Below, one piece after another: positions 5,534 through 12,474 of a stretch of DNA of 24,810 nucleotides; positions within the stretch are counted from its first letter, which is position 1, and the number at the start of each line of letters is the position of its first letter. The DNA is from a virus. Under the pieces are notes generated by a model. The model was given only the letters and a program-made list of their open reading frames with translations, was not told the origin of the DNA and did no database searches. A program made the position numbers and the translations under genes. The stretch lies in IMG/VR virus record IMGVR_UViG_3300046007_008332, positions 1-24,810 of that record; one strand, written 5' to 3'.

Positions 5534-5550
5534 GCCCAACGTGAACTAGG
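5534..5550 (+). other. attC left-half remnant at the array/phage junction
   Basis: GCCCAACGTGAAC begins like a complete attC (box plus GT), directly beside the start codon of the reverse gene. No matching L arms or GTTRRRY end follow before the phage late operon. It marks the truncated right end of the array. Confidence 0.55.
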
Positions 5551-5557
5551 CATAGGA

Positions 5558-5598
5558 TTTTCCAGATAGGCGGGCGTAACCCCGCCCAAACTGGAAAG
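5558..5598. other. Two-part inverted repeat at the junction
   Basis: TTTTCCAG and CTGGAAAG form an outer 8-base stem with one wobble. GGCGGG and CCCGCC form an inner 6-base stem with a 6-base loop, separated from the outer stem by a small internal loop. It could be a terminator for the rightward array (TTTT follows) or a recombination or binding site. The stretch 5533-5723 holds no gene; beyond this hairpin and the terminator at 5691-5723 I see nothing definite in it. Confidence 0.5.
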
Positions 5599-5690
5599 TT
5601 TTAAGCATTCCACGGGTAAGATTAGGCAGTCCTCACGCCTGCAAATCCTCACCATTTTCCGGTAGGTCAAAACCCCGCGCGCCTTGTAAA

Positions 5691-5723
5691 AAAACAAAGC
5701 CCCGCCGTAACAGGTGGGGCTTT
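5691..5723 (-). terminator. Rho-independent terminator of the late operon
   Basis: AAAGCCCC (5696-5703) pairs with GGGGCTTT (5716-5723). Three more pairs bring the stem to 11 and close a 6-base loop. In the minus direction the stem is followed by a T-rich tract and begins at the base after the stop codon of the last late gene. T residues on the other side too make it probably bidirectional, so it could also stop transcription out of the cassette array. Confidence 0.85.
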
Positions 5724-5921
5724 TTATTGGCCAAGTCCTGCAGGCAGCGCAATCGGCCCGCACTTCTGGCAGGCGAGGGCAACGAGATTGCGCGCGGAAA
5801 AACCCGCCAGCCCTGCTGCGTGGCACTTGGGGCAGCGCACGAGGTTCGACGGTTGCCAGTCGATGAGCGCGTAGGCCATAACGTCGGCGGGCGCTACGCT
5901 TTCGCGGGGTGGCAGGTTCAT
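5724..5921 (-). CDS. Small zinc-ribbon protein, last gene of the late operon
   Basis: This 65-residue protein has two CxxC pairs, CPKC at residues 30-33 and CQKC at 51-54. The spacing of about 17 residues is typical of a zinc ribbon that binds one Zn ion. Phages often carry such Com-like or unnamed ribbons, but their targets vary and none is assigned here. The start overlaps the preceding stop (ATGA). The stop codon directly meets the terminator stem. It could be regulatory (RNA- or DNA-binding) rather than part of lysis. Confidence 0.7.
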   Translation of the reverse strand: MNLPPRESVAPADVMAYALIDWQPSNLVRCPKCHAAGLAGFSARNLVALACQKCGPIALPAGLGQ

Positions 5922-6142
5922 TCCTTGGCGTTCTTGTCACGACTCATGCGCACGATCTTAAGCGCGGTGTAAATCACGACAAGCGTTGACCCGATAGCGC
6001 CAACGCACACGGCATAAAATCCGACCCACTGATGAGCCTCGGCAAGCGTGATGCCGCCGAAGAACGTGGGGAAGGAGAATAAACCTCCGACGGTGATTGT
6101 GCGGTCTTGAATCAGGTCTGCGGCGATTGCGGAGGAGTTCAT
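5918..6142 (-). CDS. Small membrane protein, holin-like
   Basis: This 74-residue protein has one clear transmembrane helix (GFYAVCVGAIGSTLVVIYTA, residues ~41-62) and a weaker hydrophobic stretch before it (GGLFSFPTFFGGI). It ends in a basic tail (KIVRMSRDKNAKE). The size, the charged C-terminus and the place next to another holin-like gene fit a holin or antiholin. It overlaps both neighbours by four bases. The role is inferred from topology and position only. Confidence 0.6.
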   Translation of the reverse strand: MNSSAIAADLIQDRTITVGGLFSFPTFFGGITLAEAHQWVGFYAVCVGAIGSTLVVIYTALKIVRMSRDKNAKE

Positions 6143-6573
6143 TTCTTGGAAGTGTAGCGGCTACCCAGCCACCAGAAGATTGCAGTGAAAGCGGCAAATT
6201 GGAGTTCGGAGATCATGCCCGCCTGCACTTCTTCCGGTGCGTTGAAATAGGCGAGCGAAAGGATGCCGAGCAAGGCCCACGTAAGGCCTGGGCGTGTAAA
6301 TGCCCGCAAAGCCTCAACAATGCCCAGCAGCGAGGCCACCCACGACGCCGCGCCCTCGGGGATGGGGATTGCGTCGTTGGTTTTTTGTGAGGCGGCGAAA
6401 GCGTCCCAAGCGGACTGCTTCTCTGCGGCGGCGACCTTGGCGTTCATCAGCAGGATTTCAACCTCGGCGTTTTTCTTCTTCTGCCAGGTCTCGAAAAACC
6501 CAGTGCCGAGATGGAGGATGGAGCCGACGACGCCGCCGCCAGCTGCGTTGAATAGTATGTCGATGAGGCTCAT
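6139..6573 (-). CDS. Putative holin (3TM type)
   Basis: This 144-residue protein has a helical, Lys/Ala-rich N-terminal half (FFETWQKKKNAEVEILLMNA). Hydrophobic segments follow from about residue 81 (WVASLLGIVEALRAFTRPGL, then WALLGILSLAYF). A final segment reads AAFTAIFWWLGSRYTSKK. The RP-containing turn and the closing F-W-x-G-S-R motif match the family called 'holin of 3TMs' in phages and gene-transfer agents, which makes holes in the inner membrane at lysis. It overlaps both neighbours by four bases. Confidence 0.7.
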   Translation of the reverse strand: MSLIDILFNAAGGGVVGSILHLGTGFFETWQKKKNAEVEILLMNAKVAAAEKQSAWDAFAASQKTNDAIPIPEGAASWVASLLGIVEALRAFTRPGLTWALLGILSLAYFNAPEEVQAGMISELQFAAFTAIFWWLGSRYTSKK

Positions 6574-7016
6574 TCTTCGATGATGTAGGTTTTAACCACG
6601 CGCCCGACGAATGTCTCATGGTAAACGCGGGTGGTGTCGTAGCTGGAATTGTGAAGGCCCGAGGTGATCCAACCGGCTGAGGTGAGCTGGGCGAGTTGGT
6701 GTACGACGTTGCCCGAGGGCGTGCGGAAAACTACGAGGTCTCCTTGGCCGAGAACGCGGAAATCGCAGCGTTCGACCATGACCCATGCGACGACGCCCTC
6801 GCCTGCGGGGATGTAGGGTTGCATGGAGCCGGTGCCGAGGACGGCGATGAGCGGGTATCCCTCGCGCAACATGCCGTCGATTTCATGCGGCGCGACGGTG
6901 AAGGAGGGCGGGAGGGATTTGACCATAGAGCGGTGGCGTTGGATTTCCTCGGCAACGATGACGGCCATGACCGCAGCGCCGAGGCAGGCGAGGAGGGCGA
7001 TTAGGAGGATCTTCAC
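6570..7016 (-). CDS. Membrane-anchored S26B signal-peptidase-like protein
   Basis: This 148-residue protein starts with a transmembrane anchor (ILLIALLACLGAAVMAVIVA). The catalytic box GTGSMQPYIPAG contains Ser64. GQGDLVVFRTP and NVVHQL follow, with His106 where bacterial signal peptidase I has its general-base Lys. It closes with a GLHNSSYDTTRV region and VGRVV. The Ser-His pair and this order of boxes are those of the S26B (archaeal/ER type) signal peptidases. A phage-encoded version placed beside holins is unusual. It could process a membrane-tethered lysis or virion protein, or alter host secretion; the substrate is unknown. The alternative of a LexA-type (S24) peptidase is less likely because there is an anchor and no DNA-binding domain. 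Confidence 0.75.
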   Translation of the reverse strand: MKILLIALLACLGAAVMAVIVAEEIQRHRSMVKSLPPSFTVAPHEIDGMLREGYPLIAVLGTGSMQPYIPAGEGVVAWVMVERCDFRVLGQGDLVVFRTPSGNVVHQLAQLTSAGWITSGLHNSSYDTTRVYHETFVGRVVKTYIIEE

Positions 7017-7471
7017 GTGTAGGAGGCGGCCAGTCGGAACAGGTCATCGACCTGCGCGGAGGTCATGCCGAGGGCGGCAGCCATGGCGTTAAGGGTGGCG
7101 TCGTCGCGCTTGACCTCGGTGGCGTAGTCCCACGCATCGCGGGCGTCCTGTGGGGCGGCGGCGAGGGCGGCTTCGACCATGCCGCGCATACCCGAGGCGT
7201 TGAGGGCGCGGCGGATTTGCAATGGGGTTACGGTAGAGGGTGGCGGCGCGGGCGAGCGGTACGGGTTGGCCCAGAGCGCGGGCAGTTCGGCTTCGACGTT
7301 GGCCTCGTTGGCCGTGGTCGGAGATTCTAGGCCGATGCCTGCGCCGTCGTAGCTCACCACATAGCTATTGCCCGAAATGCCCGTGACGGAAACGATCACC
7401 TCGGGTTCGGTGGAAACCGTTACCGACATAGGCCACGGGGAGAGTTCGATGGGGTCAGTTAAAATGCTCAT
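7013..7471 (-). CDS. Tail-fibre-associated protein, 152 aa
   Basis: The start at 7471 overlaps the tail-fibre stop by four bases; an upstream in-frame ATG at 7486 lies inside the fibre gene and is less likely. The N-terminal half is beta-like with a Pro-rich linker (NPYRSPAPPPSTVTP). The C-terminal half (LQIRRALNASGMRGMVEAAL, DAWDYATEVKRDDATLNAMA, LGMTSAQVDDLFRLAA) is a helical module seen at the end of many phage proteins encoded beside tail fibres. That module often follows 'tail fibre assembly' type genes. The role is inferred from context. Confidence 0.65.
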   Translation of the reverse strand: MSILTDPIELSPWPMSVTVSTEPEVIVSVTGISGNSYVVSYDGAGIGLESPTTANEANVEAELPALWANPYRSPAPPPSTVTPLQIRRALNASGMRGMVEAALAAAPQDARDAWDYATEVKRDDATLNAMAAALGMTSAQVDDLFRLAASYT

Positions 7472-10002
7472 TGGATGTATTCCCACATGATCGTATGTTT
7501 GAGGGTCGCCGTGGTGCTGGAGTTGACCCAGAGATTACCCGTGGCCGTGAAGGGCGTGAGGAGGGTGATTTGATTGTTGCCCGAAACGACGGCGGCGGAA
7601 GCGCGGTAATGTGCGCCTGCGGAGACGTTGCCGAGGGTGACATTGGGCGTGCCGCTGGAGTTGATGACCCACGAGGAAATACGGGCATTCGTCGGGATGA
7701 TAACCTGCGTGCCGCCAATCTGCTGATTGCCCGATGTGCTCGTCGTGAAGCGAATCACGCCGCGCATGGCGGGGTCGATTACCGAGACGCCCGTTGCTGG
7801 CAGGATGAGGTCAAGGTTGTTGCCGCTGGTATCGCGCACCATGTACCCCGCGTTGCGCTGGCCGCTGTCCTGCTCGAAGAGGGTGCCGAGGGGGATGACC
7901 GACACGGCGGAAACGGTTAGTGAACCCGACGCTGAAGCAATGACTTGAAAGCGTGCCGTAGTGTTATCCGTCGAGGTAAACGTGAATGTGTTAACCCCTG
8001 ATGCTAAAGTGATATTATATGCACCGCCTGTGAGGTCACCATTGGCCCCGTTATCTACAAAAACGACGGAGGGTAGCGTGCCCGCTAGGGTAAAAGTAAC
8101 CTTGAACTTTTGGCCAAGGCGGGCCGCAAACGGTGACGATACGGCGCGGGCCGTGACTCCTCCTGCATTGCCCGTGAACCCCGTGGCGCTTGCTCCGCTA
8201 AAAGTGCCAAATGGAATTTCGCCCGCATCGCCACCGTTGACGAAAGTCGTCGTATTCAGCGCCGTCATACTCCCGCCGCGTTGCTCCGGCAGGGTGACCA
8301 GACCGCGACCGATTAGGGCCGTGATTTCGGCCTGCGTTAGGGCGTAGTTTAGCGGCTTAACGCCAGCCAGTGTGCCATTGAGGTAATTAACCGCGCCGGT
8401 AGATGCACCCAAAAGCGTAATGCCGGTAGTATAAACGCTCGCATCGGTGAATGTTCCCGACGCCACGCCGTTGATGTAAAAGGTGCCCGTAGTGCCCGAG
8501 CGGACTACGCTAAAAAAGAAAGGAGTGCCAGCGGTTACAGTACCGGAGGATGTGCCGAGCGTTCCGGTGCCCTGCAATGAGGCCACAATATTTCCAGAGC
8601 TATTTACCACTAGCGTGAAACCACCTGCAATAGACCCAACAATCGTTTGGGTTCCGGTAAGCGAGTCAACTTTCGCAACGCCGCTAATCGTGTAATCGCT
8701 TGAGCCTAAAACTGGCCCAGTAGCCACAGCGCCCGCCGTGCCGTCGAACCGCAGGCCCTCGCGCTCGATCAGCGCGGCTTTGCTGGCGATGTCGGCGGCG
8801 TAGGCGTAGGCCGTAGTCGATATCTGAGTGCTGTTGGTATTCGCCGAAGCCGTGGGCGCGGTGGGCGTTCCCGTCAGTGAGGGCGAGGCGAGATCCGCCT
8901 TGAGGTTGAGCGCGGTCTGCTGGGCGGTGCTGACGGGCTTATTCGCATCCGAGGTGTTGTTCACGTTGCTGATGGCCAGCATCGTCTTGACCGTCGCCAC
9001 GCTCAAATCCTCGGCGTTGCCAGTCCCTGCGGTGTTGCGACCCTTGAAAGTCTGCGTGGCGACCTGCGCTGCCTTCGCATTGGTCACTGCGTTGGCCGCA
9101 ATCGTCGCCGCGAAGCTGCCCGTTCCGCTGCCGGTTACGTCGCCCGTCAGACTAATCGTCTGGTCGCCTGTGTTCGTGCCGCTCGAAGTTCCGCTGAACG
9201 TGCCGCTTTGCGTTGCGAGCGTGCCCAGCGCCGACTTTTCCCAGAGCCCCGTCGTCGAGTTAAAACGCAGCGTGTCGCCGTTGGTGGGATTCTGGGCCGA
9301 AACGTCGTGAATTTCGTCAAGCTCGTAGCCATTCTGGATCGCCACCTCAATCGATCCGAGCGTCGGGTGCGAGCTGGTCACGATGCCCACGTAAACCAAG
9401 TGGTTTGGGGCGTACTGCTTCGTCGTAGTGTACGCGCCAGCGACGGTTGACGAGAGATAAAGCTGTTGCCCCTCGGTCAAAGATTGGGTGTTAAGCCCGC
9501 TTACGATGCCGCGAATGACGACCAGCCCCGTGCCGTTGTTAACGATGCTGGTCTGCACAAGCCCAATCGTCTGCGCTGATGTCGCGTCCCCCGTGCCCAG
9601 GGCTTTTGCAATCGTCGGGAGATTGCCCGTTGCGCCGTTGATGTAAACCACGGTGCCAGCAGTCATCGTTCCTCCTGACTGGTTGCGAACTTCGACAACC
9701 AAAGCGCGGGCGGTCGATCCGCCTGCCGCAAGTTCCTGCTGCACGAAGGCCGTTGATGCAGCCTGAGTGGTGTTCGTGCCCGCCGCCGCCGTCGGCACGA
9801 CGGGGCTGCTCGAAAAGGTTTTGATTCCCGCTACCGTCTGATTGCCCGTCAGCTGCACGCAATCGGCTTTTGCGGCCGCGATTGCCGTTGTGGTCGGCGT
9901 TGAAACTGGAAGCGCGGAGAGCTGCGCGCCTTGGCCGTCTCCTAGCTCGATGCGGTCGGTTGAGAGCGGGGTAGCTTTGAGTGTGAGGCCGTTGATTGTC
10001 AT
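7468..10002 (-). CDS. Tail fibre / receptor-binding protein with LamG-like domain
   Basis: This 844-residue protein is low in charge and rich in Thr, Ser, Gly and Ala, typical of phage fibres. It carries repeated fibre motifs: PVVPTAAAGTNTTQAASTAF near the N-terminus and LASPSLTGTPTAPTASANTN near residue 370. Between them are an Asn/Thr-Gly-rich stretch (SGTNTGDQTISLTGDVTGSG) and other phage-fibre modules. A concanavalin/LamG-like beta-sandwich lies at about residues 415-575 (LRFDGTAGAV to LTQAEITALIGRG), likely to bind a cell-surface glycan. The C-terminal part is beta-rich and ends HTIMWEYIQ. No peptidase S74 chaperone is visible at the end. The start overlaps the stop of a tiny upstream gene. 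Confidence 0.85.
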   Translation of the reverse strand: MTINGLTLKATPLSTDRIELGDGQGAQLSALPVSTPTTTAIAAAKADCVQLTGNQTVAGIKTFSSSPVVPTAAAGTNTTQAASTAFVQQELAAGGSTARALVVEVRNQSGGTMTAGTVVYINGATGNLPTIAKALGTGDATSAQTIGLVQTSIVNNGTGLVVIRGIVSGLNTQSLTEGQQLYLSSTVAGAYTTTKQYAPNHLVYVGIVTSSHPTLGSIEVAIQNGYELDEIHDVSAQNPTNGDTLRFNSTTGLWEKSALGTLATQSGTFSGTSSGTNTGDQTISLTGDVTGSGTGSFAATIAANAVTNAKAAQVATQTFKGRNTAGTGNAEDLSVATVKTMLAISNVNNTSDANKPVSTAQQTALNLKADLASPSLTGTPTAPTASANTNSTQISTTAYAYAADIASKAALIEREGLRFDGTAGAVATGPVLGSSDYTISGVAKVDSLTGTQTIVGSIAGGFTLVVNSSGNIVASLQGTGTLGTSSGTVTAGTPFFFSVVRSGTTGTFYINGVASGTFTDASVYTTGITLLGASTGAVNYLNGTLAGVKPLNYALTQAEITALIGRGLVTLPEQRGGSMTALNTTTFVNGGDAGEIPFGTFSGASATGFTGNAGGVTARAVSSPFAARLGQKFKVTFTLAGTLPSVVFVDNGANGDLTGGAYNITLASGVNTFTFTSTDNTTARFQVIASASGSLTVSAVSVIPLGTLFEQDSGQRNAGYMVRDTSGNNLDLILPATGVSVIDPAMRGVIRFTTSTSGNQQIGGTQVIIPTNARISSWVINSSGTPNVTLGNVSAGAHYRASAAVVSGNNQITLLTPFTATGNLWVNSSTTATLKHTIMWEYIQ

Positions 10003-10136
10003 GGGAGTGTGCGGACTTCGCCGGTTGAGATCGTGCGGAATGTGCCGTTTGGCAGCGTGCGGATTTTAGAAAGAGGGATGGCGGCGGTGGCCTTAAACTT
10101 GGCCGACAGCCGAAGCCATTTGATGACAGCCTTCAT
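9999..10136 (-). CDS. 45-aa small basic protein between tail genes
   Basis: The ATG at 10136 opens a 45-codon frame that ends with a TGA overlapping the tail-fibre start (ATGA), and it begins three bases after the stop of the preceding gene. The product starts MKAVIKWLRLSAKFKATAAI and ends with two related repeats, SKIRTLPNGTFRTI and STGEVRTL. Tight packing and the exact overlap support a real gene. The RTLPNGTFRTI-type repeats resemble short motifs that precede phage fibre genes. Function is unknown. Confidence 0.65.
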   Translation of the reverse strand: MKAVIKWLRLSAKFKATAAIPLSKIRTLPNGTFRTISTGEVRTLP

Positions 10137-10139
10137 CGG

Positions 10140-10499
10140 TTAAAGCGCGACGGCCTTGAGTTGCCCGCCTTGCACGCGCAGTAATTCGCCAGTGGAGAAC
10201 AGGCAGCGGAGCGTGTAGTGGTAAACCTGATTCACGGCAAGGAGCGCAGTCTTTGCGGCGTCGTGGTGCACTTGGCCGATGCCAGACGCGGCGGTGATAA
10301 TCAGGATCTCGTTTGCTGCCGAGGAAAGCGAAAAAATGGCGTCGGCATCCGCGTCAACCTCGCTCGCCTTCACGACTAGCTCGAAGGTGCAACCGCTGAT
10401 GTTAACCGCCGCGCCTGCGGACTCGGGATCAATGACCGTGAAAGACCAAATCGGGGAAGACCCGACGGCCAAGCAGAGATTCAAAGTCGCGCAGCTCAT
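10140..10499 (-). CDS. Virion-associated protein, 119 aa, unknown
   Basis: This soluble, beta-rich protein has SPIWSFTVIDPESAGAAVNI near the start, TFELVVKASEVDADADAIF in the middle and YHYTLRCLFSTGELLRVQGG at the end. The pattern (a W-x-F-x-V opening, a strand reporting per-element properties, and a closing R.Q.G.L) resembles small phage baseplate-upper or fibre-adjacent proteins of Ig-like fold. It lies between distal tail genes and the fibre, 43 bases after the upstream gene. A structural role is inferred from position. Confidence 0.6.
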   Translation of the reverse strand: MSCATLNLCLAVGSSPIWSFTVIDPESAGAAVNISGCTFELVVKASEVDADADAIFSLSSAANEILIITAASGIGQVHHDAAKTALLAVNQVYHYTLRCLFSTGELLRVQGGQLKAVAL

Positions 10500-10543
10500 G
10501 TTCCCACTTTTTGGATACGCGCTTGCGTGTCAAGTGTGCTCGA

Positions 10544-11281
10544 TCAAACCAAGGTGTAAAACGTGCTGGAGCTGGTCGCCGATACCGAGCCGAATGAGGG
10601 TATCGGAGGAGGCGCAGGCCAACTAGGATTAAAACGGGGCCCGCTCGCCGACGTGTCACACGTCTTATAGAGCGGAAACTCGTAGCCAAACACGGTTACG
10701 CTTCCAGCAGACGTGCGCGACCATGCCGCGTACCAGCCAGGGAAATCCTCATAGTATGCGTAGCCGGAAAAAGGACTTGGTCCTCCTATTTCCACGGATA
10801 CATCTCCTTCCGATGTATCCCAAGCCGTAGCGCCAAGGGTCTGCACAACCAAGCACCACCGGCTCACGTCCTGCGCGTAGCGGATACCCACCGCCTGGTA
10901 GCCGCTACTTGGGTCCGGCCCCCAAGTCGGCGCGGGCGTGGTGGAGTAATCCCAGACGATTCCGCCCTCTGCGTCGGGGAGTGCCAATTGCCCCTCTAGG
11001 CTGCATCTGCTTGCAGGGGCAGGAAACGAGGGCCGTGGGAATGAACGGGTCACTGTTTCACTGCTCGATGTCGCGGTAAGCGTAAGGGTAAAAGATTCGG
11101 TCAGCCAAAACAGCCGACACGCCTCATTCAGCCCCTCGTCACCGTCCGCTTGGGGCAGCAGCGCGTGCCGCCCATCGTAAGCCGCGTCGGTCATCGTTGG
11201 CACTGTGACCGCATCCCGATCAAACGGAAACGGGCAACGCTTGTCCGGCCCCCGATATTTGAATGTGGGCGAGGTGCTCAT
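10544..11281 (-). CDS. Distal tail / virion protein, 245 aa, unknown
   Basis: The protein is rich in Ser, Thr, Pro and aromatic residues, with few Lys. It has an N-terminal PTFKYRGPDKRCPFPFDRDA, several Trp-containing beta-like segments (WGPDPSSGYQAVGIRYAQDV, GYAYYEDFPGWYAAWSRTS) and a Pro/Ser-rich C-terminus. Six Cys residues are unusual for a phage cytoplasmic assembly. No family is recognised. It starts on the base that ends the previous stop (TGATG). Its position after the tape-measure gene fits a tail-tip or fibre-base protein. Confidence 0.6.
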   Translation of the reverse strand: MSTSPTFKYRGPDKRCPFPFDRDAVTVPTMTDAAYDGRHALLPQADGDEGLNEACRLFWLTESFTLTLTATSSSETVTRSFPRPSFPAPASRCSLEGQLALPDAEGGIVWDYSTTPAPTWGPDPSSGYQAVGIRYAQDVSRWCLVVQTLGATAWDTSEGDVSVEIGGPSPFSGYAYYEDFPGWYAAWSRTSAGSVTVFGYEFPLYKTCDTSASGPRFNPSWPAPPPIPSFGSVSATSSSTFYTLV

Positions 11282-11577
11282 CAGTCCGGATTGTCGGTCA
11301 AGAAATTGCGCGTGGTCACTATGCCGCCATCATAAACAGTCCACTCCTCCGGCCCATAGCCGTCGGGCAATCCGCTACCACTGCCGCCGCCCCCATCGTT
11401 CTCATCAGGCGACGGAATCTCAACGACGATATTCATTTCGGAGGCCGTCACCTTGATGCCATTGCGCCCCTCGATGCTTGAGAGCGGGCGCAGCGCGTCG
11501 ATGATCTGGTTTATCTTCCGCGCCTGCGCGTCAAACGCAGCCGGCCAGCTTGAGAGCTTTTCTGGAACTTGGCTCAT
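11281..11577 (-). CDS. Small tail-region protein, 98 aa
   Basis: The N-terminal half is helical (LSSWPAAFDAQARKINQIID) and is followed by a short beta stretch (NGIKVTASEMNIVVEIP). A Gly/Ser linker (DENDGGGGSGSGLPDGYG) and a short tail come last. The helix plus 'G-I-x-V' strand resembles the neck of short phage fibres that trimerise, with the Gly-rich linker feeding into further structure. It overlaps its upstream neighbour by four bases. The assignment is tentative. Confidence 0.6.
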   Translation of the reverse strand: MSQVPEKLSSWPAAFDAQARKINQIIDALRPLSSIEGRNGIKVTASEMNIVVEIPSPDENDGGGGSGSGLPDGYGPEEWTVYDGGIVTTRNFLTDNPD

Positions 11578-12467
11578 AGTGCACGCACGTAGATGGTTTT
11601 GCGAACGTAGATTGACCCCTTCCAGGGCTCAACCAACGATGACACCACAAGCCCGACACCTCTCGCCACCATGTCGTAGTATTCCGATTTGCTGGGCGTG
11701 GTGGTGGTCGTGATGCCTGACGATCCGGCGTTTCCGTATTGGTCAAAATACCCAAACGGCTCAAACGGCTGGATGCTGTCAACAGTTGCGTATCCAGCGG
11801 TCACACCCGGCAAAATATACTCGTTGATCTGCCATGTTGGCACGTTGCGCGTGCGCGATCCGTTGCCCAAGTTGTCCGATCTCCAGACAAGTCCAGTCGA
11901 GAAAGTGCCGCTGTTTTTATAGGGGCCGGTGAATGAATTTGTCGTAACCGACGTTGCCACTCCGGTGGTGGAATACCATGTTTTATCAGTGTTGCGAATG
12001 TTTACGCGGTAGGTTCCGCCTACCAAAATTCCGTGTGCGGTTACGTTGTACGTGGCGACGGAACCAGAGATTCCCGTGATAGATGTTATCACGTTGGATG
12101 CTCCGGTCGTCTCTTTATCGACCGCTGGGAATGGATAGGCCGTGCTTCCCGGATAATCCTTGCGAGTGGCAGGGATGTTTGCCCACTTGCGCACGAATGA
12201 AACGAGCCCCGCCTCTATCTCTTGCGGCTCGGTGTCTCCTATGCAATAGGCCGAACCAGTGCTCACCGGAGAGCCCGAAAAATTGGCGTCGGTTGCAGGC
12301 ACAAACGCAGCCCCTAGTGTCGGCGGTGCGTAGCGGTCGGCGAGCTGAACGAGCGGCTGGTGAATCTCCTTAGTCGCAAGGTCTCCCAAATCCGCGAACG
12401 GGTAAATGATCTTCGCCGGTTTATCGAAGATTGGCGACGTGGTGACGTGTGTTTCGTAGGATGACAT
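11574..12467 (-). CDS. Distal tail protein, 297 aa, unknown
   Basis: The protein is encoded directly after the tape measure (7-base gap), the usual place for distal tail or tail-associated proteins. It begins with PIFDKPAKIIYPFADLGDLA and contains WANIPATRKDYPGSTAYPFP. A central Ig-like or Thr/Gly-rich beta domain (about residues 120-200, ITGISGSVATYNVTAHGILV) follows, then aromatic strands and a basic end (KGSIYVRKTIYVRAL). No named family is recognised. The inserted Thr/Ser-rich domain could be a surface-exposed decoration. Confidence 0.65.
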   Translation of the reverse strand: MSSYETHVTTSPIFDKPAKIIYPFADLGDLATKEIHQPLVQLADRYAPPTLGAAFVPATDANFSGSPVSTGSAYCIGDTEPQEIEAGLVSFVRKWANIPATRKDYPGSTAYPFPAVDKETTGASNVITSITGISGSVATYNVTAHGILVGGTYRVNIRNTDKTWYSTTGVATSVTTNSFTGPYKNSGTFSTGLVWRSDNLGNGSRTRNVPTWQINEYILPGVTAGYATVDSIQPFEPFGYFDQYGNAGSSGITTTTTPSKSEYYDMVARGVGLVVSSLVEPWKGSIYVRKTIYVRAL

Positions 12468-12474
12468 GGTGTTA

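Larger units (their letters stand above)
1692..5550 (+). mobile_element. Integron gene-cassette array without integrase (attC cluster)
   Basis: Seven complete attC sites, one degenerate site and two left-half remnants lie in the same orientation, about 90-600 bases apart, each following a small gene. Each complete site begins with an RYYYAAC-type box, ends with a GTTRRRY-like box (GTTGGGC or GTTCGGC) and has an internal pair of complementary L boxes around a variable centre. No tyrosine recombinase, attI site or Pc promoter is visible in the window, so this matches the definition of a cluster of attC sites lacking an integrase. The array lies between a plus-strand phage-like replication operon and the 3' end of a minus-strand phage late operon. 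Cassette genes are more AT-rich than either flank. Most sites share near-identical inner sequences, which suggests derivation from one sedentary chromosomal integron lineage. Confidence 0.85.

Noticed and set aside
5119-5940. 273-codon minus-strand frame
   Set aside because: Its upstream half crosses a terminator, a hairpin and the zinc-ribbon gene and has unlikely composition. The credible gene starts at 5532.
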